DNA from: Nocardioides sp. YIM 152315
Lineage (GTDB): Bacteria > Actinomycetota > Actinomycetes > Propionibacteriales > Nocardioidaceae
Assembly (NCBI RefSeq): GCF_029210375.1
Contig: NZ_JARGER010000033.1
Location: 91,659 to 155,658, forward strand
Length of the DNA: 64,000 nt
Direction of reading: 5' to 3'
The notes beneath the pieces were generated by a model. That model ran no database searches. It worked only from the letters and a program-made list of their open reading frames with translations, and was not told the origin of the DNA. Shown in pieces: positions 20,353 through 29,054 of this stretch (position 1 is the stretch's first letter; each line of letters begins with the position of its first letter). The position numbers and the translations under genes were made by a program.

Positions 20353-22414
20353 GGGCACTCCTCAGGGGCAGCCAGGCGCGCACGACCGTGCCGCCCGCGG
20401 GTGGACAGGTGACCTCGCTGCGACCGCCGAGCTCCGCGGCCCGCTCCCGCAGCCCGACCAGCCCGACGCCGGCCTGGGCCGCCGGGTCGATGCCGACGCC
20501 GTCGTCCGCGACCTCGACGAGCAGGGCGCTGTCGACGACCTCGAGCCGCACGGTGCAGCCGGAGGCCCGGGCGTGCCGCGCGACGTTGGTCATCGCCTCG
20601 CCGGCGATGCGGTAGGCCGCGACCTCGACCGCGGCCGGGAGCGGGCCCAGCTCGGCGGCCTCGACCGTGGCGGCCGGCTCGAGCCGCTCACCCTGCTGGC
20701 GCAGCGCGCCGACCAGCCCGCGATCGTCGAGCGCAGGCGGACGCAGGTCGTGGACCAGGCGGCGCACGTCGGCGACCACGTCCTGCACGTGCGCGCTGAC
20801 GCCGGCGATCCGGCGCTTCGCGGACGCCGGGTCGCCGTCGACGGTGAGACGCGCGGACTCGAGCTCGAAGACGACGCCGCTCAGCGCCGGGCCCAGGCCG
20901 TCGTGCAGGTCGCGGCGGATCCGGCGACGCTCCTCCTCGCGCGCGGCGACGAGCCGCTCGCGGCTCTCCTGGAGCTCGTCGGCGAGGCGGCTGGTGCGCG
21001 CAGCGGTCGCCGCCTGGCGCACCAGGTCGCCGAGCAGCTCCTCGTCGCGGTGCGACAGCCGGCTGCGCAGGCCGCGAGCGGGGAGCACCAGCCGGCCGAC
21101 CTCGGCGTCGCGGTAGGTGATCGGCAGGGAGCGGGTCTGGTCGGGCGGCGTGCCGTACGTCGCGATCAGCCGCTCGCCGGAGCTGCGGTCGACCTCGACG
21201 CTGACGAAACCGACGCCGAAGGCGCTCGCCACCGACCGCGCGACGGCGGCGAGCTGCTCGGCGCCCTCGTCGGCCGACTCCAGGGTCGAGGCGAGGCCGG
21301 CGACGACGTCGTACGGATTGGCGCGGTCGCCGAAGAGGAAGCGGCGCACGCCGCGGGACAGCCGCTGTCGCAGGGGCCCGTAGAGCAGCACGGTCGTCAG
21401 CAGCACGACGAGCACGACCTGCGACTGGTCCATCTCGTCGTCCAGAGCCGCGGTGAGCGCCGCCACCACGACGAAGTCGATCGCCACGAGGACCACCGCG
21501 ATCAGCGAGAGCAGCACGGTCCGGCCGAGGAGCTCCTCGATCGAGACCACGCGCGGGTTGACGACGGCGACCGTCATCGCGATCGGCGTCAGCGTGATGC
21601 AGAGGAAGAAGACGGCGCCCGTCAGCGCGCCGAGGTCGAGGAAGAGGGTGACGACGATGGTCGTCGCGGTGACGAGCGCACCCCAGAGCAGCCAGCGCAT
21701 CTGGTCGCGCTCGGCGTCGCGGGAGCGGCGGTAGCGGTGCACCACGACGCCCACCGGCACGATCACCCCGATGATCGTCGCCGCCTGCAGACTTCCTGTG
21801 AGCACGTCGGCGACCGGCTCGAGACCCCAGATCGTCGTCCAGTCGGCGTCGACGCCGGGTGGCAGGCTGGCGGTCGGCTCGTCGTACGGCGTGACCACGT
21901 AGGCGAGTGCGCCGAGGCACAGGACGGCCATGCAGGCCCAGCTGGCGACGCCCCAGCCGCCCCGGACGAAGCGCCCCTCGGGGAAGAGCAGCGGCAGCAC
22001 GACGATCGTGGCCGGGAGCAGCGAGGTGAAGCGGGCCAGGAACCAGACCGCGAAGGTCATGGCGGGCAGGGCGTGGTCGGTGACCACCCCGAGGCGCACG
22101 TAGGCCTCGGAGAGCCCGTCGAGCGCCCAGAAGAGACCGACCCCACCGAGCGTCCAGCCGATGACCCGGTGCCCCGGGTGGCGCAGCACGATCGTCGAGA
22201 GGATCCCGAGCACGAGGCCGACGAGGCCGGTGCCGATGCCGTGGCCGACCTCCATGCCCTCGCCGAAGGACCAGAGCGCCGGCTCGCCGTACGACCGGCC
22301 CTCGAGCACGAGGACGCCCACGACGCAGGCCAGGCAGAGGACGGGCAGCACCGCAGCGACCGGCCAGGAGGCCGGTCGCTGCGTGGTGCTGCCCGCGGTG
22401 TGGCTCACCGGCAC
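20345..22414 (-). CDS. Membrane sensor histidine kinase, NarL-type partner (HisKA_3)
   Basis: About 689 aa. The N-terminal ~350 residues hold about ten membrane helices; then a GAF-like region (~380-470), the dimerisation/phosphorylation helix EERRRIRRDLHDGLGPALSG with the conserved His, and a HATPase domain ending EVADDGVGIDPA, GVGLVGLRERAAELGG. The kinase phosphorylates the downstream regulator. Start is uncertain: GTG 22414 follows the preceding gene's stop by one base; GTG 22408 or a start at 22447 are alternatives. Signal unknown. The module sits inside the hem neighbourhood but there is no evidence that it controls it. Confidence 0.88.
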   Translation of the reverse strand: MPVSHTAGSTTQRPASWPVAAVLPVLCLACVVGVLVLEGRSYGEPALWSFGEGMEVGHGIGTGLVGLVLGILSTIVLRHPGHRVIGWTLGGVGLFWALDGLSEAYVRLGVVTDHALPAMTFAVWFLARFTSLLPATIVVLPLLFPEGRFVRGGWGVASWACMAVLCLGALAYVVTPYDEPTASLPPGVDADWTTIWGLEPVADVLTGSLQAATIIGVIVPVGVVVHRYRRSRDAERDQMRWLLWGALVTATTIVVTLFLDLGALTGAVFFLCITLTPIAMTVAVVNPRVVSIEELLGRTVLLSLIAVVLVAIDFVVVAALTAALDDEMDQSQVVLVVLLTTVLLYGPLRQRLSRGVRRFLFGDRANPYDVVAGLASTLESADEGAEQLAAVARSVASAFGVGFVSVEVDRSSGERLIATYGTPPDQTRSLPITYRDAEVGRLVLPARGLRSRLSHRDEELLGDLVRQAATAARTSRLADELQESRERLVAAREEERRRIRRDLHDGLGPALSGVVFELESARLTVDGDPASAKRRIAGVSAHVQDVVADVRRLVHDLRPPALDDRGLVGALRQQGERLEPAATVEAAELGPLPAAVEVAAYRIAGEAMTNVARHARASGCTVRLEVVDSALLVEVADDGVGIDPAAQAGVGLVGLRERAAELGGRSEVTCPPAGGTVVRAWLPLRSAHD

Positions 22415-22415
22415 A

Positions 22416-23126
22416 TCATGACCGGAACGCGCGGTCGCCGAGGGCAAACCCGGCCGCGGTCACGATGAGCCAGAGGGGACCGGTCATGCCGGCCATGTAC
22501 TGCAGCGGCGAGATGCCGAGCAGCAGGGTGACGCCACCGAGCACCAGCCCGACGCGACCGATCCAGCGCGGAGCCGCGGCGGCGCGGCTGGCGACGTAGA
22601 CGGCGAGCCCGCTGAGGCCCGCGAGCGCCCAGAGCCACGGGATCGTGCCGATCCAGTGGTTGAAGAGGGCCGCGTTGGCCGGGTCGACCATCTCCGGGTC
22701 GTCGACGAGGGCCATGATGAACTCGGTGTCGAGTCCGCTGCCGAGGACGGTGACGACCGCGGTGCCGAGCAGGCCGCTGAACGCGACCAGCGGCGCGGTC
22801 GAGCCGTCGCCGAGGGTGGCGCGCAGGCGGCGGAAGAGGCCGGCCGCGAACACGACCGTCAGCACGGCGCCGACCATCGCGAACGTGTGGAACGCGAACA
22901 TCGGGCCGGTCTGGTCGGCCAGCTTCGCCGCGATCGCCGGGGTGTCGCCGACGAGCTCCTCGTCGTACACGGCGTTGACCATGCCGCTGGTGACGATGAC
23001 GCCGATGCCGGCCAGGCCGGCGCCGACGCCCGCGAACGCCCACGAGCGGGACGGGCGGGCGGGGCGCGGGGTGAGGGTGGGGACGTCCGATCGGACGGGG
23101 TTGTCGGTGGTGATGTGAGTGGTCAT
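22416..23126 (-). CDS. Membrane protein of unknown function
   Basis: 236 aa from ATG 23126 (MTTHITTDNPVRSDVP), preceded by AGGAAG. About six hydrophobic helices, among them WAFAGVGAGLAGIGVIVTSG, FHTFAMVGAVLTVVFAAGLF and ISPLQYMAGMTGPLWLIVTA. I recognise no family. It lies immediately before the sensor kinase with almost no gap, so it may be co-transcribed and could be part of the sensing system (inference). Confidence 0.7.
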   Translation of the reverse strand: MTTHITTDNPVRSDVPTLTPRPARPSRSWAFAGVGAGLAGIGVIVTSGMVNAVYDEELVGDTPAIAAKLADQTGPMFAFHTFAMVGAVLTVVFAAGLFRRLRATLGDGSTAPLVAFSGLLGTAVVTVLGSGLDTEFIMALVDDPEMVDPANAALFNHWIGTIPWLWALAGLSGLAVYVASRAAAAPRWIGRVGLVLGGVTLLLGISPLQYMAGMTGPLWLIVTAAGFALGDRAFRS

Positions 23127-23223
23127 CGTGGTGCGCTTCCTGTGAGTGGGTGCTGCTCGATGACCAGAGGTTCGCGGGCCCGATGTCCCGGCGACGAGGG
23201 ACAACGGGGCAGACTCGTGCCCG

Positions 23224-23955
23224 ATGACGACTCGGATCGCGATGTGGTCGGGACCGCGCAACCTGTCCACGGCGATGATGCGCAGCTTCGAGAACCGCGC
23301 CGACTGCTCGGTGGTGGACGAGCCGCTGTACGCCGCCTACCTCGCGGCGACCGGCCTCGACCACCCCGACCGGGACGCCGTCGTCGCCTCGCAGCCGACC
23401 GACCCGGCCGCCGTCGTCGACGCGCTGACGTCGGGGTCGGTGTCGACGGCGGTGCAGTACCAGAAGCACATGACCCACCACGTGCTGCCGTCGGTGCCGC
23501 GCGGGCCGCTCGCCTCGCTCACCCACGCGTTCCTGGTGCGCGACCCGGAGCGGGTGCTGACGTCGTACGCGAAGGTGCGCGACGAGCCCACCCTGGAGGA
23601 CCTCGGGCTGCCGCAGCAGCTGGAGCTGTTCGAGACCTACGGCGGGCCGGTGGTCGACGCGGCCGACGTGCTGCGCGACCCGCGCGGGACGCTGGGCGTG
23701 CTCTGCTCGGCCCTCGGGATCCCCTTCGACGACGACATGCTGGCGTGGCCGGCCGGACCGCGCGACACCGACGGCGTGTGGGCGCCGCACTGGTACGCCG
23801 GCGTCGAGGCGTCGACCGGCTTCGCGCCGTACTCCCCCGGCTCGGGCGACCCGCTGCCGGACCGCCTGGCGCCGCTGCTCGAGCGGTGCCTGCCCTACTA
23901 CGAGGCGCTCGCGCCCTACCGGCTTCGACCGCCACGGCAGACCGAGGAGAGCTGA
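23224..23955 (+). CDS. Sulfotransferase-like P-loop protein
   Basis: 243 aa. The N-terminus IAMWSGPRNLSTAMMRSFEN fits the PAPS 5'-phosphosulfate-binding loop of sulfotransferase-like proteins, and AFLVRDPERVLTSYAKV resembles the 3'-phosphate loop with RDP. Proteins of this type are often found next to, or fused with, class IV aminotransferases, as here. The stop overlaps the next start (TGATG). A true sulfotransferase activity is not proven; the acceptor is unknown. Confidence 0.75.
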   Translation: MTTRIAMWSGPRNLSTAMMRSFENRADCSVVDEPLYAAYLAATGLDHPDRDAVVASQPTDPAAVVDALTSGSVSTAVQYQKHMTHHVLPSVPRGPLASLTHAFLVRDPERVLTSYAKVRDEPTLEDLGLPQQLELFETYGGPVVDAADVLRDPRGTLGVLCSALGIPFDDDMLAWPAGPRDTDGVWAPHWYAGVEASTGFAPYSPGSGDPLPDRLAPLLERCLPYYEALAPYRLRPPRQTEES

Positions 23956-24872
23956 TGCAGCAGCAGTGGGACGAGCGCAACCGCGACCTGGTCGTCGGCA
24001 TCGACGACCGACTCGTGCACCGGGACGAGGCGGGGATCAGCCCCTTCGACTCGGTCGTGCAGGGCGGCGACGCGGTCTGGGAGGGGCTGCGCCTGCACCG
24101 CGGGCGGATCTTCAAGCTCACCGAGCACCTCGCGCGGCTGCGCCGCTCCGCGCACGCGCTGGCCTTCACGTCGGTGCCGTCGGACGACGAGATCGTCGCG
24201 CGCCTGCGGGCCGTCCTCGCCGCCAACGAGATGACCGACGACGTGCACATCCGCCTGACGCTCACCCGCGGGGTGAAGATCACGAGCGGCATGGACCCCC
24301 GGCTCAACCAGTCCGGCCCGACGCTGATCGTGCTGGCGGAGTTCAAGTCGCCGGTCTACGACGACAGCGGGATCTCGCTGGTCACCTCGTCGGTGCGCCG
24401 CACCCGACCGGACTCGCTCGACCCGAAGATCCACCACAACAACCTGCTCACCTCGATCCTGGCGAAGGTGGAGGCCAACGTCGCCGGCGCCGACGACGCC
24501 CTGATGCTCGACGACGACGGGTTCGTCGCCGAGACCAACGCCACCCACGTCTTCCACGTCCGCGGCGGGGCCGTCCGCACCTCCACCACACGCGCCTGCC
24601 CGGAGGGCATCACGCGCGAGACGATCCTCGAGATCTGCGCGGGATCCGACATCCCGGTGTCCGTCGGCGACTTCTCGCTGACCGAGGTCTACAACGCCGA
24701 CGAGGTCTTCGTCACCGGCACCATGGGCGGCGTCACCCCGGTCCTCACCGTCGACGGCCGCACGATCGGCTCCGGTCGCCCCGGCCCGCTCGTCGCCAGG
24801 CTCGCCACGGCGTATGCCGAGCGCACGGCTGTCGAGGGGACGCTGGTGGTCGCAGGTCGGGATAGTCCCTGA
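23955..24872 (+). CDS. Class IV (branched-chain-like) aminotransferase
   Basis: 305 aa PLP enzyme of the IlvE/PabC/D-amino-acid aminotransferase fold. Features: VVQGGDAVWEGLRLHRGRIF, the probable Schiff-base Lys in LDPKIHHNNLL, GFVAETNATHVFHV, and FVTGTMGGVTPV for phosphate and substrate binding. Substrate class cannot be fixed. Coupled by TGATG to the sulfotransferase-like gene. Its last four codons (RDSP) and stop run into the left arm of the long palindrome at 24861, so the repeat forms the end of the protein. Confidence 0.85.
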   Translation: MQQQWDERNRDLVVGIDDRLVHRDEAGISPFDSVVQGGDAVWEGLRLHRGRIFKLTEHLARLRRSAHALAFTSVPSDDEIVARLRAVLAANEMTDDVHIRLTLTRGVKITSGMDPRLNQSGPTLIVLAEFKSPVYDDSGISLVTSSVRRTRPDSLDPKIHHNNLLTSILAKVEANVAGADDALMLDDDGFVAETNATHVFHVRGGAVRTSTTRACPEGITRETILEICAGSDIPVSVGDFSLTEVYNADEVFVTGTMGGVTPVLTVDGRTIGSGRPGPLVARLATAYAERTAVEGTLVVAGRDSP

Positions 24873-24925
24873 CGTTTTCGGGGTCTCCGCCCGCTCCCAC
24901 ACCCCCGAAATCGTCAGGGACTATC
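24861..24925. repeat. Long palindrome, copy 2 (GATAGTCCCTGACG family)
   Basis: 23-bp arms at 24861-24883 and 24903-24925 with one mismatch and a 19-nt loop. The outer arm GATAGTCCCTGACG is identical to copy 1 at 12192. Read outward, GAT AGT CCC TGA gives Asp-Ser-Pro-stop to both convergent genes: the aminotransferase on the plus strand and hemY on the minus strand. Confidence 0.85.
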
Positions 24926-26281
24926 GCCCAGGCCGGCCACTGCGCGGTGAGCCGAGGCGATGACGGCGGGGATGCCGACGCCGTCGTAGGCGGCACCGCA
25001 GAGGGCGAGGCGAGGGACGGCGGCCACGGCCGCGCGGGCGCGGGCGATGCGGTCGAGGTGGCCGACGGCGTACTGCGGGAGGCCGCCGCCCCAGCGCTGG
25101 ACGTGGGTGTCGACGGGGCGAGCCGTGACCCCGACGGCCTCCGCGAGGTCGGCGAGCGACCAGGCGACCAGCTCCTCGTCGGCGGCCTGGAGCGCCGTCG
25201 CCTCACCGTACCGGCCCAGCGAGGTGCGCAGCAGGAGCAGCTCCGCCCCGTCGACACCGCCGGCCGTGCGGACCCAGCCCCACTTGGCGAACGAGAACGT
25301 CGACGCCTTGATGCGGCGCGCGTCGACCGGCGGCACCAGGAAGCCGGAGGAGGCGGTGGCGTCGAGCGCCGGCGCGTCGGCGGCGCGGAACGCGAAGGTC
25401 ACCACGGCCATCGACGCCGACTCCACCTCCGCCAGCGCCGCCGCCGCCACGGGCGCGACCGACGACAGCAGTCGGGCGGTCGGCGCGGCGGGGGTCGCGA
25501 GCACGACCGCGTCCGCGGCGACCAGCTCGGGTGCGGTGGTCGGACCGACCACCAGCTCGAAGCCCGAGACGGCGCGACGCAGCTCGCGCACGGTCGCGCC
25601 GGTCCGCACGGTCAGTCCCGCGGCCAGCGCCTCCGGGAGCTGACCCATCCCGCCCGGGATGCCCGCGAAGACCGGCCGGTCGTACGCCGTGGGCGCCGAT
25701 GCCGCCTGCTCCAGCACCGACCCGCGGGAGGCGTAGCTGACCAGCTGCGGGACGGCCGCGCCGGCGGAGATGAGGCGGGCGTTGCCGGCGTACACGCCAC
25801 CCAGCAGCGGCTCGACGAGCCGGTCGGTGACCTCGGCACCGAAGCGGCGGTCCACCAGAGCTCCGACCGAGACGTCCTCCACCAGGTGCTCGGGCGGCAG
25901 CGACGGCTCGCGGCGCACCCGCTCGACGCCCTCCGGCGACAGGACCCCCGACGCGGCGAGCTGCCCCAGGTCGAGCGGCACCCCCATGAGCGAGCGGGGC
26001 AGCGGGCGCAGCGCGCCCCGGGTCCAGATCCGTGACGAGGCGGTCGTCGGGTGCTCGATCGGCAGCCCCATCTCGCGCGCGAGGTCGACGCCCTCGGGTC
26101 GTCGGTTGAGCATCGCCTCGGCGCCGACGTCGACCGTCACGCCGGCCACCGCGACCCGGTGCAGCTTGCCGCCGACGCGCGCCGAGGACTCGAGCACGAC
26201 GACGTCGTGGCCCGCGGCGACCAGGCGGCGGGCGGCGGTCAGGCCGGCCACGCCGGCACCGACCACGACCACGCTGACCAC
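24914..26281 (-). CDS. hemY: Coproporphyrinogen/protoporphyrinogen oxidase (HemY/CgoX)
   Basis: 455 aa FAD enzyme. It starts VVSVVVVGAGVAGLTAARR, the FAD Rossmann loop, continues with ESSARVGGKLHRV, LVEPLLGGVYAGNARLIS, FAGIPGGMGQLPEAL, and ends with the FAD-contacting CGAAYDGVGIPAVIASA. In this pathway it oxidises coproporphyrinogen III to coproporphyrin III. The GTG at 26281 is chosen to begin just before the FAD motif. The C-terminal Asp-Ser-Pro is encoded by the palindrome. Belongs with hemE and hemQ. Confidence 0.93.
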   Translation of the reverse strand: MVSVVVVGAGVAGLTAARRLVAAGHDVVVLESSARVGGKLHRVAVAGVTVDVGAEAMLNRRPEGVDLAREMGLPIEHPTTASSRIWTRGALRPLPRSLMGVPLDLGQLAASGVLSPEGVERVRREPSLPPEHLVEDVSVGALVDRRFGAEVTDRLVEPLLGGVYAGNARLISAGAAVPQLVSYASRGSVLEQAASAPTAYDRPVFAGIPGGMGQLPEALAAGLTVRTGATVRELRRAVSGFELVVGPTTAPELVAADAVVLATPAAPTARLLSSVAPVAAAALAEVESASMAVVTFAFRAADAPALDATASSGFLVPPVDARRIKASTFSFAKWGWVRTAGGVDGAELLLLRTSLGRYGEATALQAADEELVAWSLADLAEAVGVTARPVDTHVQRWGGGLPQYAVGHLDRIARARAAVAAVPRLALCGAAYDGVGIPAVIASAHRAVAGLGDSP

Positions 26282-26345
26282 GCGCCCAACTCTGTCAGAC
26301 CCGCCGCGGCGGAACCGACCGGGTGCACGCGCCGTCCGAGCCGGC

Positions 26346-27272
26346 ATGAACCGCTCACTCATGCGTCTCGTGGCGACGGCGATCCTCGGGACCGCGCTGG
26401 CCGCAACCCTGGTCGGCTGCTCCGGCGACAGCGACAGCGACAGCGGCGGCACCTCGGACAGCCCGGCGGCCGCGCGAGCCCCGGAGGTGGCCGACGCCGA
26501 CCGGGCCGGCGCGGCCAGCCTCGCCGAGGACGCCGCGGCCCGCGAGGAGGCCGCCCCGGAGGTGCCCCGCGCCGTGATCCGCAAGGGCAACGTCGCGCTG
26601 CGCGCCGACGACGTCGGCCGGGCGCGGATCGAGGTGCAGAAGGTCGTCGACCGTCATGCCGGCGAGGTGACCGAGGAGGAGACCCAGTCCGATGACGACG
26701 GCGACGCGGCGTACACGCGTCTGGTGGTGCGGGTGCCGTCCGACGACTTCGCCGACGCCGTCACCGAGCTGAAGAGGATCGGCGAGCTCGAGTCGGCGAA
26801 CACCAACGAGGACGACGTGACGACCGAGGTCATCGACGTCCGGACCCGGATCAAGGTGCAGGAGCGCAGCATCGACCGGATCTCGATCCTCTTCCAGCGA
26901 GCGGAGAGCATCCGCGACATCATGGCGATCGAGTCCGAGCTCTCGCGACGGCAGGCCGAGCTCGAGTCGCTGCAGCAGCAGGCGGCCTACCTCGACGACC
27001 AGACCTCGATGTCGACGATCGTCGTCAGCATCGACCGGGTCCCCGCGAAGCGCAGCGAGCCGGTGGAGGACGACGACACGGGCTTCCTGGCCGGCCTGTC
27101 CGCGGGGTGGGGCGCGCTGTCGACGTTCGCGGTCGGCCTCGCCACCGCCCTCGGCGCGCTGCTGCCGTGGCTGGTGGTCGGAACGGTCGTCGGCGTGCCG
27201 GCGCTGCTGCTGGTGCGGTCGCTGCGACGGCGTACGCCGCCGGCGGCGCCGGGTGACGCCTCGGCCGAGTGA
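26346..27272 (+). CDS. DUF4349 lipoprotein
   Basis: 308 aa. Lipoprotein signal with lipobox LVGC (Cys at about residue 23: TALAATLVGCSGDS), then a Ser/Asp/Gly linker. The DUF4349 body follows: VIRKGNVALRADDVGRARIE, a coiled-coil with RIKVQERSIDRISILFQRA and SRRQAELESLQQQAAYLDD. A C-terminal membrane helix (LATALGALLPWLVVGTVVGV) precedes a basic tail. It is therefore anchored at both ends of its extracytoplasmic domain. Function unknown. It lies on the opposite strand between hemY and hemE, 1 nt from the hemE end. Confidence 0.88.
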   Translation: MNRSLMRLVATAILGTALAATLVGCSGDSDSDSGGTSDSPAAARAPEVADADRAGAASLAEDAAAREEAAPEVPRAVIRKGNVALRADDVGRARIEVQKVVDRHAGEVTEEETQSDDDGDAAYTRLVVRVPSDDFADAVTELKRIGELESANTNEDDVTTEVIDVRTRIKVQERSIDRISILFQRAESIRDIMAIESELSRRQAELESLQQQAAYLDDQTSMSTIVVSIDRVPAKRSEPVEDDDTGFLAGLSAGWGALSTFAVGLATALGALLPWLVVGTVVGVPALLLVRSLRRRTPPAAPGDASAE

Positions 27273-27273
27273 G

Positions 27274-28329
27274 TCAGCCGAGCGGGTAGCCCTGCACGAA
27301 CTCGGTCAGCCGCTCGAGCTGGTCGGGGTCCGTGGTGGGCAGCACCCCGTGGCCGAGGTTGAAGACGTGGCCGCGGGCCTGCCGGCCGGCGTCGATGATC
27401 TCGCCGGCGCGCGCGGTCATCACCTCGGTCGGCGCGAAGACCAGCGTGGGGTCGAGGTTGCCCTGCACGGCGCGGTCGCCGACGCGGGTGATCGCCTCGC
27501 CCAGCGGCGTGCGCCAGTCGACGCCGACCACGTCGGCACCGGCCTCGCCCATGAGGCCGAGCAGGTTCGACGTGCCGACGCCGAAGTGGATCCGCGGCAC
27601 GCCGAGCTCGCCGGCGCGGGCCAGCACCCGCGCGGAGTGCGGCATGACGTGCTCGCGGTAGTCGCCCGGCGTGAGCGCACCTGCCCACGAGTCGAAGAGC
27701 TGGACCGCCGAGGCACCGGCGCCGACCTGCACCTCGAGGTAGGCAGCGGAGATGCCGGCGATCTTGCGCATCAGCGCGTCCCAGACGTCGGGGGCGCCGA
27801 ACATCATCGCCTTGGTGCGGGCGTGGTCCTTGGAGGGCCCGCCCTCCACGAGGTACGACGCGACCGTGAACGGCGCGCCCGCGAAGCCGATCAGCGGGGT
27901 GCCGCCGAGCTGGCCCACGAGGTCGCGCACCGCCTCGGCGATGTAGGGGACGTGCTCGGGGGTGAGGTCGGGGATGCGCGCGACGTCCTTCGCCGTGCGC
28001 ACCGGGCGCGCGACGACCGGACCGACGCCGGGCTTGATCTCGAGGTCGACCCCGACCGCCTTGAGCGGCAGCACGATGTCGGAGAAGAAGATGGCCGCGT
28101 CCACGCCGTACCGCCGGACCGGCTGCAGCGTGATCTCGGTCACCAGCGCGGGGTCCATGCAGGACTCGAGCATGCCGATCCCCTCGCGGACGGCGAGGTA
28201 CTCGGGGAGCGAGCGACCGGCCTGGCGCATGAACCACACGGGCGTGTGCGGCACCGGCTCACCCCGGACCGCCTTGAGGAAGGCGCTGTCCCGCAGCTGC
28301 TCCGGGAGGGGGTCGTTCGGGGCCGGCAT
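27274..28329 (-). CDS. hemE: Uroporphyrinogen decarboxylase
   Basis: 351 aa, converts uroporphyrinogen III to coproporphyrinogen III. Seen: [16 protein letters not shown] with the conserved Arg, [16 protein letters not shown] with the catalytic Asp in [21 protein letters not shown], and [16 protein letters not shown] 28329 ([12 protein letters not shown]) has GAGG 8 nt upstream. First step of the heme set in this window; hemY and hemQ follow downstream on the same strand but not contiguously. Confidence 0.96.
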   Translation of the reverse strand: MPAPNDPLPEQLRDSAFLKAVRGEPVPHTPVWFMRQAGRSLPEYLAVREGIGMLESCMDPALVTEITLQPVRRYGVDAAIFFSDIVLPLKAVGVDLEIKPGVGPVVARPVRTAKDVARIPDLTPEHVPYIAEAVRDLVGQLGGTPLIGFAGAPFTVASYLVEGGPSKDHARTKAMMFGAPDVWDALMRKIAGISAAYLEVQVGAGASAVQLFDSWAGALTPGDYREHVMPHSARVLARAGELGVPRIHFGVGTSNLLGLMGEAGADVVGVDWRTPLGEAITRVGDRAVQGNLDPTLVFAPTEVMTARAGEIIDAGRQARGHVFNLGHGVLPTTDPDQLERLTEFVQGYPLG

Positions 28330-28387
28330 GAGCGAAGCCTCGCAGGTCGGTCGGCGTGTTCGCACATCCACGACGCGCGGACCGACC

Positions 28388-28393
28388 TACTGT
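28388..28393 (+). promoter_or_regulatory. Leaderless -10 box of the DUF3000 gene
   Basis: TACTGT followed by 6 nt and the ATG at 28400; no Shine-Dalgarno. Confidence 0.5.
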
Positions 28394-28399
28394 GAACCC

Positions 28400-29050
28400 A
28401 TGGTGGTCGGTCAGGAGACCCACCCGGGAACGGGTGCGGGCGCGGCTCCCGCGGAGTTCCGCGAGGCCGTGGCCACCATGCACGCCGCGCGGCTGCGGCC
28501 CGAGGTCCTCTGCGAGGAGATGCCCGCGCCACAGCGGATCGCCCCGTGGGCGTCGGCACTCTCCGCGGACGTGACCGTCGAGGGCACCGACATCGGCACC
28601 GGTCGGATCATCCTGCTGCACGACCCGGCCGGCAACGACGCGTGGTCGGGCACCTTCCGCTGCGTGGCCTACGCCCGCGCCGAGGTCGACCTCGACCTGA
28701 TCTCCGACCCCATGCTGGCGGCCGTGGGCTGGACCTGGCTGACGGAGGCCCTGGAGGAGCACGGCGCGTCGTACGTCGCGGCCTCGGGCACGGTCACCCG
28801 GGTCGCCACCGAGAGCTTCGGCGGGATGGCCGACGAGGGCGGCACCGCCCAGGTCGAGATCCGCGCGTCCTGGACGCCGGTGGTTCCCGAGGCCGCCCCG
28901 GACCTCGCCCCGCTCGACCTCGCCCCGCACGTCGAGGCCTGGGGTGAGCTGCTGTGCACCGCGGCCGGGTTGCCGCCGGTGCCCGACGGGGTGGCCGTGA
29001 TGCCGAGCCGTCGGGGGCAGCGAGGCGGTGGGCCCGGTGGCGGACACTGA
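28400..29050 (+). CDS. DUF3000 family protein
   Basis: 216 aa, an actinomycete-specific family with no known activity. Typical parts are FREAVATMHAARLRPEVLCEEMPAP, GRIILLHDPAGNDAWSGTFR and AVGWTWLTEALEEHGASY. It lies between hemE and RNase D as in mycobacteria, which supports vertical inheritance. Leaderless ATG after TACTGT. The C-terminal tail is Gly/Arg-rich. Confidence 0.88.
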   Translation: MVVGQETHPGTGAGAAPAEFREAVATMHAARLRPEVLCEEMPAPQRIAPWASALSADVTVEGTDIGTGRIILLHDPAGNDAWSGTFRCVAYARAEVDLDLISDPMLAAVGWTWLTEALEEHGASYVAASGTVTRVATESFGGMADEGGTAQVEIRASWTPVVPEAAPDLAPLDLAPHVEAWGELLCTAAGLPPVPDGVAVMPSRRGQRGGGPGGGH

Positions 29051-29054
29051 CCCG

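Noticed and set aside
20069..22468. 799-codon plus-strand frame opposite the sensor kinase
   Set aside because: Antisense to an intact histidine kinase with all motifs; no recognisable domain.
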